Origin: Mycolicibacterium fortuitum subsp. fortuitum
GTDB taxonomy: Bacteria; Actinomycetota; Actinomycetes; Mycobacteriales; Mycobacteriaceae
Assembly (NCBI RefSeq): GCF_022179545.1
Contig: NZ_AP025518.1
Span: forward strand, 5,952,001 to 6,016,000
Direction: 5' to 3'
Length of the DNA: 64,000 nucleotides
In this document: positions 9,443 to 18,150 of the stretch, one piece after another
How the letters are laid out: the number at the start of each line of letters is the position of its first letter
How positions within the stretch are numbered: position 1 is the first letter of the stretch
The notes under the pieces: generated by a model
Seen by the model: only the letters and a program-made list of their open reading frames with translations
The model's database searches: none
What the model was told of the DNA's origin: nothing
Made by a program: the position numbers and the translations under genes

Positions 9443-10465
9443 ATGAGCAAAGTGAGCTCACATCCGTTCAGAACGATCGTCGCGGTGGCAGTGACCGCCG
9501 CGGCGGCCGTTATCGCCCCGATCGCGCCCGCCGTCGCCGCACCCGGCGACCCGGAGACGGTGGCCGCCCAGGTCGAACCGTCGGTGGCCCGGATCGACAC
9601 GATCGTGGATTACCAACAGGCCTACGGAATCGGCACCGGCATCGTGCTGTCGCCGAACGGTGAGGTGCTGACCAATTATCACGTCGTTCAGGGGGCCAAC
9701 TCGATCACCGCCACGGTCGGCGGTCAGCGGTTCCCCGCCGACCTGATCGGCTACGACCGGCAGAACGACATCGCCGTCCTGCAACTGCATGGTGCGGCCG
9801 GTCTGCCACCGGCCCCGATCGGCGATTCGGCGGCGCTCGCGCCGGGCCATCCCGTCGTTGCGCTGGGTAATGCCGGCGGCAGCGGTGCGCCCCTGACCCG
9901 CGAGATCGGCACCGTCAGCGCGTTCAACCGCACCGTCAATGCCGAAGACGAGCTCACCGGCACCAGTGACGAGATCAACGGTCTCTTCGAGTTCGCCGCA
10001 CCTGTGCGTGCCGGGGATTCGGGCGGTCCCGTGGTCAACGACGCGGGGCAGGTCGTGGGTATGACGACGGCCGCGTCGGTGAACTTCCGAATGGGTCCCG
10101 GCGGCAAGGGTTTCGCGATCCCGATCAACGACGCGATGGCCATCGCGGGGCAGATCCGCTCCCGCACCCCGTCGGGATCGGTGCACATCGGGCCGCCCAC
10201 CCTGCTCGGTGTCGGTGTGCGCACCGCGCAGCGCCAGAGCGGCGGCGTGATCGTCCAGGACGTCATCGCCGGCGGCCCGGCCGCCGCTGCGGGTCTGATC
10301 CCCGGCGACGTACTCACCACCATCGACAACACTCCGCTGGATTCGGCGCGCACCCTGACGCTGGTCCTCGACCGGCACTACCCCGGCGACGTGGTCGGAC
10401 TGACCTGGCTGGACCAGGCCGGCCAGCAGCACACCGGCAAGGCCACACTGGCCGCCGGGCCGTAA
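9443..10465 (+). CDS. Secreted trypsin-like serine protease with PDZ domain (PepA/Mtb32A-like)
   Basis: A 340-residue exported S1C protease. It has an N-terminal signal peptide (about residues 1-33, ending APAVAAP), then a chymotrypsin-fold domain with the complete triad H80 (NYHVV), D109 (RQNDIAVLQ) and S193 (GDSGGPVV). A PDZ domain follows (about 240-330; GPAAAAGLIPGDVLTTIDNTPL). The organisation and many blocks (VGYDR-type, GFAIPI-DAMAIAGQIRS, VHIGP) match mycobacterial PepA (Rv0125). It is followed after three bases by the PucR-type regulator gene, suggesting co-transcription. Confidence 0.88.
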   Translation: MSKVSSHPFRTIVAVAVTAAAAVIAPIAPAVAAPGDPETVAAQVEPSVARIDTIVDYQQAYGIGTGIVLSPNGEVLTNYHVVQGANSITATVGGQRFPADLIGYDRQNDIAVLQLHGAAGLPPAPIGDSAALAPGHPVVALGNAGGSGAPLTREIGTVSAFNRTVNAEDELTGTSDEINGLFEFAAPVRAGDSGGPVVNDAGQVVGMTTAASVNFRMGPGGKGFAIPINDAMAIAGQIRSRTPSGSVHIGPPTLLGVGVRTAQRQSGGVIVQDVIAGGPAAAAGLIPGDVLTTIDNTPLDSARTLTLVLDRHYPGDVVGLTWLDQAGQQHTGKATLAAGP

Positions 10466-10468
10466 CCC

Positions 10469-12025
10469 GTGGTCACACTCGACCGCCTGATCAACGTCCT
10501 GGGCGGCTACGGCGTCCGGCTGCTCACCCCGGCGCATGGATCGTGCCCCGCGCCCCGCTCGACCGAGCTGCGCAGTGTCGTGATGCACGAACCCGGTCGG
10601 GTCGTCGGTGATGTCCTGCTCGCGGTCGGCGCCGATTCGATCGCCGAGGCGGTGCAGTGGGCCGAGGCGGCCCGGGCCGTGGTGGTGCTGGTCCGTGGCC
10701 CGCACAGCCCGGCCGACGGCGAAGACCTGACCGCCGGGGTCGGCGTCGCGGTGATGACGGTCGAGCCCGAAGTTTCCTGGAGCGAGCTGGCGGCCGTGGT
10801 CTACGGCGTCGTGCTGGAAGGCCGCGAGACCGAATCGGGGCGCGGCCCGACCGATCTGTTCGCGCTCGCCGACAGCCTCGCCGACGCGGTCGGCGGTGCC
10901 GTCACGATCGAGGACCGGCGCAGCGCTGTGCTGGCCTATTCCCGGCTGCAGCAGCACGCCGACCCCGCCCGCGCCGAGACGATCCTGAGTCGCGGGGCGC
11001 CGGAACGACTGCGTGCCCTGTTCGAGAGCCGAGGCGTGTTCCGGCACCTGACCGAATCCGATGAGCCGATGTTCGTCGAGGGCGACGACGATCGCGGTCT
11101 GACCGGCCGGATGGTGGTGGCCGCCCGCGCCGGTCGCGAGCTGCTGGGTTCGATCTGGGTGACGTGCGCGGCCCCGCTGCCCGACGCGCGCCGGGCCGCG
11201 CTCGCCGACGGCGCCCGCATGGTGGCCCTGCATCTGCTGCGTTCCCGCGCCAGCGCGGATCTGGAACGTCAGGTGGAATCGGAGTTGGTCATCCGTCTCC
11301 TCGAAGGGGCCGCGGACGCCACCACGGCGGCCAGTCGTCTCGGGCTGCCGCAGACGCCGCTACGGGTGATCGCGTTGCGGGCCCGCACCGGAGATGAGCG
11401 GCACGCCCCTCTGCTGCTGGCGTTCGAGCGGGCGACCGCGGGCTTCGGCTGGTCACGTCCGGGCCGCAGTGCCCTGGCCGGCAACACCGTCTATACGGTG
11501 CTGCCCGGCGCCGAGGCCGAGGCCGCGAGCGGGTGGGTGGCGGGGCTGCGGGCCGCCCTGCCCGAGCCGGTAACCGTGCTGGCCGGGATCAGCGGTCCGG
11601 CCACCGCCGCGGAGCTGGCGCTGGCCCGCAGTGAGGCCGACGAGTGCCTGGCCCTGCACGAGGTCCGCCACGGCGATGACCTCGGCCACGACGAGCGGGT
11701 GCCGGTCTACGACGAGGCCTGGGATGAGATCCTGCTGCAGCGGCTGCGGATCGCCGCCCGCGCCGGCCGCGCCCCGCAGCGGGGACCGGTCGCCGAGCTG
11801 CGGGCCCACGACCAGGCCAACGGCACTCAGTACGCGGCGACGCTGCGGGCCTGGTTGGAGGCGCAGGGCGACCTGGTCGAAGCCGGGCGCTCGCTCGGTG
11901 TTCACGAGAACACCGTGCGCTACCGGCTGCGCAAGATGGTCGAGCTGACCCAGCTGGACCTGACCGATGCCCGTAAACGGTTGGCAATGATGATCGAGCT
12001 GGCCGCCGCCGAACATCTGTCGTAA
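10469..12025 (+). CDS. PucR family transcriptional regulator
   Basis: A 518-residue regulator of the PucR/CdaR class. The N-terminal PucR-type sensor region is followed by a GGDEF-like middle domain (about 290-400) and a C-terminal helix-turn-helix (about 465-510: GDLVEAGRSLGVHENTVRYRLRKM). Family members usually activate adjacent catabolic genes for purines, amino acids or amines. The next gene is a DadA-like amino acid oxidase, a reasonable target. It starts at a GTG three bases after the protease stop. The true ligand cannot be read from the sequence. Confidence 0.88.
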   Translation: MVTLDRLINVLGGYGVRLLTPAHGSCPAPRSTELRSVVMHEPGRVVGDVLLAVGADSIAEAVQWAEAARAVVVLVRGPHSPADGEDLTAGVGVAVMTVEPEVSWSELAAVVYGVVLEGRETESGRGPTDLFALADSLADAVGGAVTIEDRRSAVLAYSRLQQHADPARAETILSRGAPERLRALFESRGVFRHLTESDEPMFVEGDDDRGLTGRMVVAARAGRELLGSIWVTCAAPLPDARRAALADGARMVALHLLRSRASADLERQVESELVIRLLEGAADATTAASRLGLPQTPLRVIALRARTGDERHAPLLLAFERATAGFGWSRPGRSALAGNTVYTVLPGAEAEAASGWVAGLRAALPEPVTVLAGISGPATAAELALARSEADECLALHEVRHGDDLGHDERVPVYDEAWDEILLQRLRIAARAGRAPQRGPVAELRAHDQANGTQYAATLRAWLEAQGDLVEAGRSLGVHENTVRYRLRKMVELTQLDLTDARKRLAMMIELAAAEHLS

Positions 12026-12055
12026 ACCGACAATCACACACCGGCCGTTTGTCGG
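12018..12055. promoter_or_regulatory. Repeated TGTCG half-sites between the PucR gene and the DadA-like gene
   Basis: Three half-sites are visible: TGTCG (12018-12022), CCGACAA (12027-12033) and TTGTCGG (12049-12055). The last two form a perfect 7-base inverted repeat with 15 bases between them, about two helical turns centre to centre. They sit 37-74 bases before the oxidase start, a suitable place for an activator site. A weak terminator hairpin is the alternative reading; no T run follows. Confidence 0.4.
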
Positions 12056-12091
12056 CATCGTCCAAACACCGAGTGGGCGGTCGCCCTCACC

Positions 12092-13351
12092 ATGGGAAGC
12101 ATGAATGGGGTCGAGCGCATTGACGGCGCACCGCGGTCGGCGGTCGTCGTGGGTGCAGGCATTGTCGGCCTGTCCACCGCATGGTTTCTGCAAGAGCACG
12201 GAGTCAAGGTCACCATGGTCGACCGCACCGGGGTCGCCGCGGGTGCGTCATGGGGCAATGCCGGCTGGATCTCGCCGACGCTGACGATCCCCCTCAACGA
12301 CCCCGCGGTGCTGCGTTACGGCCTGCGGTCGCTTTTCGATCCTGCTGCGCCCCTGCACATTCCGCTGACATCCGGCCCGAAGCTCCTTGCCTTCCTGGCG
12401 CGGTTCGCGATGAGTTGCCGGCTCTCGACCTGGACCAGGGTCGCCAGGGCCAACGTGCCACTCAACGAGGAGTGCCTGGAGGCCTACGACGTCCTGACCG
12501 CCAACGGCGTGACGGTACCGACCACCGACGGACCGATCACGGCACTGTTCGAGACCGCCCGGCAGGCCGAACACCTGATGACCGAACTACGCCGGATGGC
12601 AGCGGTCGGCCAGACCGTGACGGTCACCGGCCTGTCCGGTGACACGCTGCGCGATCATGTCCCGCTCGCATCACCGGCGATCACCGCGGGCATCAGCGTA
12701 GAAGGCCAGCGCTTCGTGGACCCGGGCCGATTCGTGCAGGCTCTCGGTGACGCCGTCATCGACAGAGGTGCCGAACTGGTCATCGGTGAAGTCACCGACG
12801 TGCGCGCCCAGGGTGCCGGTGTGACGGTGGAACTGGCGGAGCGCTCGTTGAACGCCGAGACCGCCGTGATCGCCACCGGCGCGTGGCTGTCGAAACTCGC
12901 CAAACCCTGGGTCCGGACGCCGGTGCAGGCCGGGCGCGGCTACTCGTTCACCGTGCCGGTGGACCGCCCGATTCTCGGCCCCATCTACCTGCCCGACGCT
13001 CGTGTCGCCTGCACGCCGTACCAGGGCAAGCTGCGGGTCGCCGGAACCATGGAGTTCCGCTCCCCCGACGATCCGCTGCAACCGCCAAGGGTCGACGCGA
13101 TCATCGCCTCGGCCGCGCCGCTGCTCGACGGTGTGGACTGGGAGGCCCGCACGGATGTGTGGGTGGGCCCGCGCCCGGTCAGCTCGGACGGCCGTCCGCT
13201 GATCGGCGAAGTGGCCCAAGGCATTTACGTGGCCGGCGGTCACGGCATGTGGGGGCTTGCGCACGGTCCGGTAACCGGACGTCTGCTCGCCGAATACATG
13301 ACCACCGGCAAGCAACCCGAAGTGCTGCGGGAATTCGACCCCCTGCGCTGA
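12092..13351 (+). CDS. FAD-dependent D-amino acid dehydrogenase-like oxidoreductase (DadA family)
   Basis: A 419-residue DAO-fold flavoprotein. The FAD dinucleotide site is VVVGAGIVGLSTAWFLQEHG (about residues 18-37), followed by the DadA-type block GASWGNAGWISPTL. The C-terminal FAD-contact region is GIYVAGGHGMWGLAHGPVTGRL. Such enzymes oxidatively deaminate D-amino acids or related amines and pass electrons to the respiratory chain. The upstream PucR regulator and the operator-like repeats suggest substrate-induced expression. The start is ATG at 12092 or three codons on (12101). The exact substrate is unknown. Confidence 0.83.
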   Translation: MGSMNGVERIDGAPRSAVVVGAGIVGLSTAWFLQEHGVKVTMVDRTGVAAGASWGNAGWISPTLTIPLNDPAVLRYGLRSLFDPAAPLHIPLTSGPKLLAFLARFAMSCRLSTWTRVARANVPLNEECLEAYDVLTANGVTVPTTDGPITALFETARQAEHLMTELRRMAAVGQTVTVTGLSGDTLRDHVPLASPAITAGISVEGQRFVDPGRFVQALGDAVIDRGAELVIGEVTDVRAQGAGVTVELAERSLNAETAVIATGAWLSKLAKPWVRTPVQAGRGYSFTVPVDRPILGPIYLPDARVACTPYQGKLRVAGTMEFRSPDDPLQPPRVDAIIASAAPLLDGVDWEARTDVWVGPRPVSSDGRPLIGEVAQGIYVAGGHGMWGLAHGPVTGRLLAEYMTTGKQPEVLREFDPLR

Positions 13352-13368
13352 CGCGAATCACGACTTCG

Positions 13369-13421
13369 CCCTGACGGGCATACAAGCCGTCAGGGGCGGC
13401 GCGCAACCCGCCCCTGACGGC
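13369..13421 (+). promoter_or_regulatory. Overlapping alternative hairpins before the Gre-like gene (terminator or attenuator)
   Basis: Segment A, CCCTGACGG (13369-13377), can pair with part of segment B, CCGTCAGGG (13387-13395), over 9 bases. B in its longer form, GCCGTCAGGGGCGG (13386-13399), pairs perfectly over 14 bases with C, CCGCCCCTGACGGC (13408-13421), with an 8-base loop. A:B and B:C exclude each other, the geometry of an attenuator. The simplest reading is a terminator for the oxidase gene. Confidence 0.55.
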
Positions 13422-13449
13422 ATCTCCGCATCACCGGAAGGAATCCACA

Positions 13450-13914
13450 ATGACTGTCAGCCAACGCATTTGGTTATCACCACAGGCCTACGAACGGCTC
13501 CAGGTCGAGCTGTCGACACTTCGCGATCTGATCGCGACGGAAGCGGCGTCCGATTCCGACGAGAACGAGGTGGCCGTCCAGCGGGCTCGCCAGACCCGCA
13601 TCCAACAGATTCACGATCTGCTCCTCAACGCCGTCGTCGGGGAGGACCCGCCGGACGACGGGGTGGCCGAGCCGGGCATGGTGCTGACCGTTCGCTATGA
13701 CCAGACCGGCGAGATCGAGACGTTCTTGCTCGGCATCCGCGGCGCCGAATACGGCGACCTCGAGGTGTATTCGGTGAACTCACCGTTGGGCGAGGCCATC
13801 GTCGGCGCACGCCCCGGCGAGCAGCGTCAGTACCCGGTTCCCAGCGGAGAGGCCGTGCCGGTCACATTGATCAGCGCCGTGCCGTTCGGGATGCACCTGC
13901 CGACCGCGGGGTAA
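13450..13914 (+). CDS. GreA/GreB-fold transcription factor-like protein
   Basis: A 154-residue protein with an N-terminal coiled-coil-like stretch (about residues 8-55: a LSPQAYERLQVELSTLRDLI start, then many Glu/Arg) and a C-terminal FKBP-like Gre domain (about 75-150; VYSVNSPLGEAIVGARPGEQ, closely matching the SPLG-A-G-GD motif of Gre factors). Gre factors rescue backtracked RNA polymerase. Mycobacteria also carry Gre-like proteins (the Rv3788 type) that act differently, and the coiled-coil tip here cannot be assigned with confidence. AAGGA precedes the ATG. Confidence 0.75.
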   Translation: MTVSQRIWLSPQAYERLQVELSTLRDLIATEAASDSDENEVAVQRARQTRIQQIHDLLLNAVVGEDPPDDGVAEPGMVLTVRYDQTGEIETFLLGIRGAEYGDLEVYSVNSPLGEAIVGARPGEQRQYPVPSGEAVPVTLISAVPFGMHLPTAG

Positions 13915-13939
13915 GGCGCGCGCGTCTTACCCTGTTCGG

Positions 13940-14506
13940 ATGGCAGGCGAACGCAAGGGCACGCCGGGCAACTTGACCGCCGATGACTGGGTGCAGGCCG
14001 GGTACGCCCTGTTGGCCTCCGACGGTATGCGGGCGCTGAAGATCGAACGGCTCTGCGAGCAGGTCGGCGCCACCAGAGGCAGCTTCTACTGGCACTTCAC
14101 CGACATGAAGGGCTATCGGGCTGCCCTGGTCGCGTCGTGGAATGCGTTCCTGGAGCAGGACCGCCGGTCGCTGGCCGAGCTCGAAGACCTGCCGCCGCGC
14201 GAGCGGCTGTCGGGGATGATGCGGCAGTTGCTCAGCCCGCAGCACTGGACACTGGAACGCGCCATGCGGGAATGGGCGCGCTCCGACGACATCGCCGCCG
14301 CCAACGTACGCGCGGCCGACCATCGCGTTCTGGTGGCCGTCACCAAGGCCTACGTCGACTACGGATTCAGCCCCGAGGACGCGGCCCTGCGCGGACAGGC
14401 CACCTTTGCGACCGGTATCGGTGCGCTGCACCTCATGGACTCCGCCGACGCGCTGACCACCGCCGACCGGTACGAACGATTCCTCGATCTCATGCTGGCT
14501 CGATGA
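13940..14506 (+). CDS. TetR/AcrR family transcriptional regulator
   Basis: A 188-residue TetR-type repressor. The N-terminal HTH (about residues 15-60) contains the recognition region ATRGSFYWHFTDMKGYRAAL; the C-terminal all-helical ligand domain is not assignable. It follows the Gre-like gene by 25 bases on the same strand. Its 3' end overlaps the convergent second TetR gene by 17 bases. The target is not evident; the adjacent Gre-like gene is possible. Confidence 0.85.
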   Translation: MAGERKGTPGNLTADDWVQAGYALLASDGMRALKIERLCEQVGATRGSFYWHFTDMKGYRAALVASWNAFLEQDRRSLAELEDLPPRERLSGMMRQLLSPQHWTLERAMREWARSDDIAAANVRAADHRVLVAVTKAYVDYGFSPEDAALRGQATFATGIGALHLMDSADALTTADRYERFLDLMLAR

Positions 14507-15056
14507 TCGTGGCGAAAACGCGCTCGAACAGCTCGGTCAGCTGGTCGTTGTCACAGTCGGTCAGGCCGGGACTGCGCAGTACCCGGCGCATCAGCAGGAC
14601 GCCGCTCATCACCGACAGCATCGCATCGGCGCGCAGTTGACGGTCGGGCCCGGTGAGCTGGCGGGCCAACCGGCGGCCGACATGGCGCGCGATCGCGTCC
14701 CGCACGATGTTCACCGCAACTGGGTTCGACACCGAGCGGAGCATGATCAGGAACGGCTCCAGTGGATCGGCGTCCGGGTCGGAGCGTTCGGTCAGGGCGG
14801 TGGCGGCATCGTGGGCGAGCGCGTTCGGTTCCTCGGCCACGATCGTCGGTGGCGCGAAAGAGGTTTCGACCGCCTCGGCGAACAGTTGCTCCTTGGAACC
14901 GAAGTAGCGGTTCACCAGCATCGCGGTAACCCCGGCTTCTCCCGCGATCTCACGAACGCCGACGCCGTCATACCCGGACAGCGCGAAGTGGCGGATCGCC
15001 GACTGCAGGATCGCCTCTCGAGTGGCGGCGGCGTTGCGCGTCCGGGAAGAACCCAT
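14490..15056 (-). CDS. TetR/AcrR family transcriptional regulator, divergent to an SDR/AKR operon
   Basis: A 188-residue TetR-type regulator. The HTH (about residues 10-57) reads TREAILQSAIRHFALSGYDG, then GEAGVTAMLVNRYFGSKEQLF; the C-terminal part resembles the TetR_C_7-like group of mycobacterial repressors. ATG at 15056 was chosen; a GTG two codons earlier (15062) is also possible. It is transcribed away from the SDR gene, and the 84-base gap holds GTATAC palindromes, so it most likely represses the SDR/AKR operon and itself. Confidence 0.87.
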   Translation of the reverse strand: MGSSRTRNAAATREAILQSAIRHFALSGYDGVGVREIAGEAGVTAMLVNRYFGSKEQLFAEAVETSFAPPTIVAEEPNALAHDAATALTERSDPDADPLEPFLIMLRSVSNPVAVNIVRDAIARHVGRRLARQLTGPDRQLRADAMLSVMSGVLLMRRVLRSPGLTDCDNDQLTELFERVFATIIEPA

Positions 15057-15096
15057 GCCCACAACGCTAGGGAATAACCCGCGCCAGGTCTACGTA

Positions 15097-15129
15097 TGTA
15101 TACCTGTCAGATGTATACAGTTGTAGACA
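15097..15129. promoter_or_regulatory. GTATAC-type operator repeats in the TetR-SDR divergent promoter
   Basis: TGTATAC occurs at 15097-15103 and again at 15112-15118, 15 bases apart, each containing the self-complementary hexamer GTATAC. A related TGTAGACA lies at 15122-15129. The group ends 11 bases before the SDR start codon, overlapping where its promoter must lie. This fits binding by the adjacent TetR protein. Confidence 0.5.
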
Positions 15130-15140
15130 TAGGAGTGGTC

Positions 15141-16028
15141 ATGGACATCGGGTTATCTGCAAAGCCATCTGTATTTCTGGTATCCGGCGCATCCCGCGGG
15201 CTCGGCCGGGCGATCGTCGAGGCCGCGTTGGGTGCCGGGCACCACGTCGTCGCCGGCGTCCGCTCCACCACGGCCCTGTCCGATCTGGCCGCGAAGGAGC
15301 CGGACCGTCTCGCCGTGGTCCAACTCGATGTGACCGACGACGAACAAGTGCGCGCCGCCGTGGCCACCGCAGTCGAACGGTTCGGCCGGCTCGACGTGCT
15401 GGTCAACAACGCCGGCTACGCCAACATGGCCGCGATCGAAGACTTCGACTTCGACGACTTCCGTGCCCAGATCGACGCCAACTTTCTCGGCGTCGTACGG
15501 CTCACGCAAGCCGCACTGCCCGTCCTGCGGACTCAACGCGCCGGCCACATCGTCCAGATCTCCTCGGTCGGCGGGCGTCTCGTGCGGGCCGGGCTGAGCG
15601 CCTATCAGTCGGCCAAGTGGGCGGTCACCGGATTCTCCGGCGTGCTCACACAGGAAGTCGCGCCTCTCGGTATCAAGGTCACAGTCCTGGAACCCGGTGG
15701 GATGCGCACCGATTGGGCTGGGTCGTCGATGCAGGTCGCCGAGGTCCGCTCGGAATACGCCGACACCGTCGGCGCGTCGATCGCCCACAGCACCCCGGAC
15801 AACCTCGGTGCCAGCGATCCCGCCAAGGTGGCCGAACTCGTCCTCACCATCGCCGGGATGCCCGATCCGCCAGAGCGGTTACTCGTCGGCCCCGACGCTT
15901 ATCACTACGCCACCGCTGCCGGCCGCGACCTGCTCGCCGAGGACGGGAAGTGGGAGGCCCTCAGCCTGTCCACCGCAGCCGACGACGTCACCGCCGCTCA
16001 GATCGACCCGCTGGGAGCAGTCAAATGA
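15141..16028 (+). CDS. Short-chain dehydrogenase/reductase
   Basis: A 295-residue classical SDR with the NAD(P) site GASRGLGRA (about residues 17-25), the NNAG motif in [10 protein letters not shown], the catalytic Ser in VQISSVGGR and YQSAKWA (the YxxxK pair). A C-terminal extension of about 50 residues is typical of the larger SDRs often annotated as oxidoreductase/SDR. I chose ATG at 15141 because AGGAG precedes it by six bases; the frame is open to 15096 through the operator region. Its stop overlaps the start of the aldo-keto reductase (ATGA), so the two are translationally coupled. Confidence 0.9.
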   Translation: MDIGLSAKPSVFLVSGASRGLGRAIVEAALGAGHHVVAGVRSTTALSDLAAKEPDRLAVVQLDVTDDEQVRAAVATAVERFGRLDVLVNNAGYANMAAIEDFDFDDFRAQIDANFLGVVRLTQAALPVLRTQRAGHIVQISSVGGRLVRAGLSAYQSAKWAVTGFSGVLTQEVAPLGIKVTVLEPGGMRTDWAGSSMQVAEVRSEYADTVGASIAHSTPDNLGASDPAKVAELVLTIAGMPDPPERLLVGPDAYHYATAAGRDLLAEDGKWEALSLSTAADDVTAAQIDPLGAVK

Positions 16029-17077
16029 CAACACGTGATCAAAGCCCGGCATTCGGGGCGGCGACCGTCACCCTCGGACACTCCGAGTTGACGGTGCGCC
16101 CAATAGGCCTGGGCTGCATGGGAATGTCGCAGTTCTACGGCCCCGCCGACGACGACGAGTCAATGGCCACCATCCGCGCCGCACTCGAACTCGGGGTCGA
16201 CTTCCTCGACACCTCCGATGTCTATGGCGCTTCCGACATCACCTTCGGCGTGCCGATCCGCGGCTTCGGCCACAACGAACAACTGATCGGCGAAGCGATC
16301 GCCGGCCACCGGGACGAGATCGTGCTGGCGACCAAGTTCGCGGCGAAGATCAACGACGCCGAGGACGGGATCGCGATCGACGGCCGGCCGGAGTATGTGC
16401 GGACCGCATGTGAGGCCAGCCTGCGGCGCTTGCGCACCGACGTCATCGACCTGTACTACTGCCATCGCCTCGATCCGGACGTGCCGATCGAGGAAACCGT
16501 CGGCGCCATGGCCGAACTCGTCACGGAGGGGAAAGTCCGTGCCATCGGACTCAGCGAGGTCGGTCCGGACCAGATCCGCCGTGCCCACGCCATCCACCCG
16601 ATCTCCGCACTGCAATCCGAGTACTCGCTGTGGGAGCGACGCGTCGAGGACGGCATCACATCGACCTGTCGGGAATTGGGCATCACCCTGGTTCCCTACA
16701 GCCCACTGGGCCGCTCGGCGCTCACCGGGTCCCTGAAAAGCGGCACCACATTCGCCCCGAACGACTTCCGTGCCACGAACCCGAGGTTCTCTGCCGAGAA
16801 TCTGGCGGTGAACCTCGAGCCGGTGCAGCGCCTGCAGTCGCTCGCAGCAGACAAGGGTTGCAGCCCAGGGCAACTGGCGCTGGCGTGGCTGCTGGCCCAG
16901 CCGCTCGATGTGGTACCTATTCCCGGAACCAAACGGATTTCGTTCGTTCGGCAGAACATCGCCGCCACCGACGTGGCGATCAGTGCCGACGAAGTGGCAC
17001 TGCTGGCCGAAATCTTCGCCCCGGGCCGCATCGCAGGCGAGCGCTACGCCCCGGTCCACGCCCGAACGATCCGGTGA
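16025..17077 (+). CDS. Aldo/keto reductase
   Basis: A 350-residue NADPH-dependent aldo/keto reductase of the AKR13-like class acting on carbonyl compounds. The (beta/alpha)8 barrel motifs are present: [12 protein letters not shown], catalytic Asp and Tyr in FLDTSDVYG, catalytic Lys in VLATKFA, His in YYCHRLDP, and the cofactor region [14 protein letters not shown]. It begins within the stop codon of the SDR gene. The pair is probably induced through the divergent TetR regulator, perhaps in carbonyl detoxification; that role is inferred. Confidence 0.9.
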   Translation: MTTRDQSPAFGAATVTLGHSELTVRPIGLGCMGMSQFYGPADDDESMATIRAALELGVDFLDTSDVYGASDITFGVPIRGFGHNEQLIGEAIAGHRDEIVLATKFAAKINDAEDGIAIDGRPEYVRTACEASLRRLRTDVIDLYYCHRLDPDVPIEETVGAMAELVTEGKVRAIGLSEVGPDQIRRAHAIHPISALQSEYSLWERRVEDGITSTCRELGITLVPYSPLGRSALTGSLKSGTTFAPNDFRATNPRFSAENLAVNLEPVQRLQSLAADKGCSPGQLALAWLLAQPLDVVPIPGTKRISFVRQNIAATDVAISADEVALLAEIFAPGRIAGERYAPVHARTIR

Positions 17078-17090
17078 AGCCGCGCGGCGC

Positions 17091-18149
17091 CTAATCCTGG
17101 CGGCGGTTGCCCTCCTCGTCCCAGTTCTCGGCGACTTTCTTGCTGGGCTGCACGCGGGGCGGCTCGCCGGGCATCTTCGGATAACTCGGCGGGTACGGCA
17201 AGTCACCGAGGCCACGGTCCTCGTCGGCTGCCACCAGATCCAGCAGCGGCTGCAACGACTGCTTTTTCTTGTCGATGTCCGCCCATGGATCATCGCGTCC
17301 GGCAAGGAAATCCGGCACGGTCGCGATCGTGTAGTCGTCGGGGTTCGCGGTGCGTAACTCGTCCCATGACAACGGCGTCGACACGGTCGCGATCGGTGTC
17401 TTGCGGGCTGAGTAGGCCGAGGCGAACGTGCGGTCACGGGCGTTCTGGTTGTAGTCGATGAACAACCGCTCGCCCCGCTCTTCCTTCCACCACGACGTGG
17501 TCACCGCATCAGGGGCACGGCGCTCGATCTCGCGGGCCAGGGCGATCCCGGCGCGGCGCACCTCGATGAAATCCCAGTCGGTCTTGATTCGCAGGAAGAC
17601 GTGCACTCCACGGCCGCCCGACGTTTTGGGATAACCGACCAGGCCGAGCTCGTCGAGCAACGGCTTGAGCACGTCACAGGCGATGGTGCGGGCTTCTTTG
17701 AAACCGGTCCCCGGTTGCGGGTCCAGATCGATGCGAAGTTCATCGGGATGCTCCGTGTCCGGGCACCGGACCTGCCACGGGTGCAACGTGATGGTGCCCA
17801 TCTGCGCGGCCCATGCGATGGCCGCGGGATGAGTTACCTTGAGCGCGTCCGCTGTTCGGCCGGACGGGAACGTGACGACGCACGTCTCAAGATAGTCGGG
17901 ATGCTTCTGCGGCACCCGCTTCTGGTAGATCTCTTCACCCTCGATACCGTCGGGGAACCGCTGCAGGTGGGCAGGCCGGTCCTTCAGCAGCGTGACCATA
18001 CGGTCGGCGACGCTGAGGTAGTACTCCATCAGCTTGCCTTTGGTGCCGTCCTTACCCAGCTTCGGGTAGTAGACCTTGTCCGGGTTGGTGAACCGGACCT
18101 TGATCCCGTCGACATCGAGTTCGGTTGCCCCTCCAGCTTTTTCAGCCAT
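17091..18149 (-). CDS. prim-polC: Primase-polymerase C (LigD-polymerase-like AEP, Rv3730c type)
   Basis: A 352-residue archaeo-eukaryotic primase-superfamily polymerase. The metal-binding motif is RIDLDPQPG (D141 and D143), motif II is SGGRGVHVF (about 177-185) and motif III is FIDYNQN (D232). In M. smegmatis the orthologue (Prim-PolC) fills short gaps and works with LigC in excision repair, preferring ribonucleotides. It starts 1 base after the ligC1 stop, so ligase and polymerase are co-expressed. It is a stand-alone protein rather than a LigD fusion. A basic/Pro-rich C-terminal tail follows the polymerase core. Confidence 0.92.
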   Translation of the reverse strand: MAEKAGGATELDVDGIKVRFTNPDKVYYPKLGKDGTKGKLMEYYLSVADRMVTLLKDRPAHLQRFPDGIEGEEIYQKRVPQKHPDYLETCVVTFPSGRTADALKVTHPAAIAWAAQMGTITLHPWQVRCPDTEHPDELRIDLDPQPGTGFKEARTIACDVLKPLLDELGLVGYPKTSGGRGVHVFLRIKTDWDFIEVRRAGIALAREIERRAPDAVTTSWWKEERGERLFIDYNQNARDRTFASAYSARKTPIATVSTPLSWDELRTANPDDYTIATVPDFLAGRDDPWADIDKKKQSLQPLLDLVAADEDRGLGDLPYPPSYPKMPGEPPRVQPSKKVAENWDEEGNRRQD

Positions 18150-18150
18150 T

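Noticed and set aside
9458..11233. A 591-codon open frame on the minus strand opposite the protease and PucR genes
   Set aside because: It is a GC-bias mirror of two clear genes; its translation is rich in Arg, Gly, His and Gln with no domain, and both plus-strand genes have intact motifs.
13386..13421. Riboswitch with a known consensus
   Set aside because: Only simple complementary segments are present; no conserved riboswitch core (glycine, SAM, TPP, ydaO type) could be recognised.
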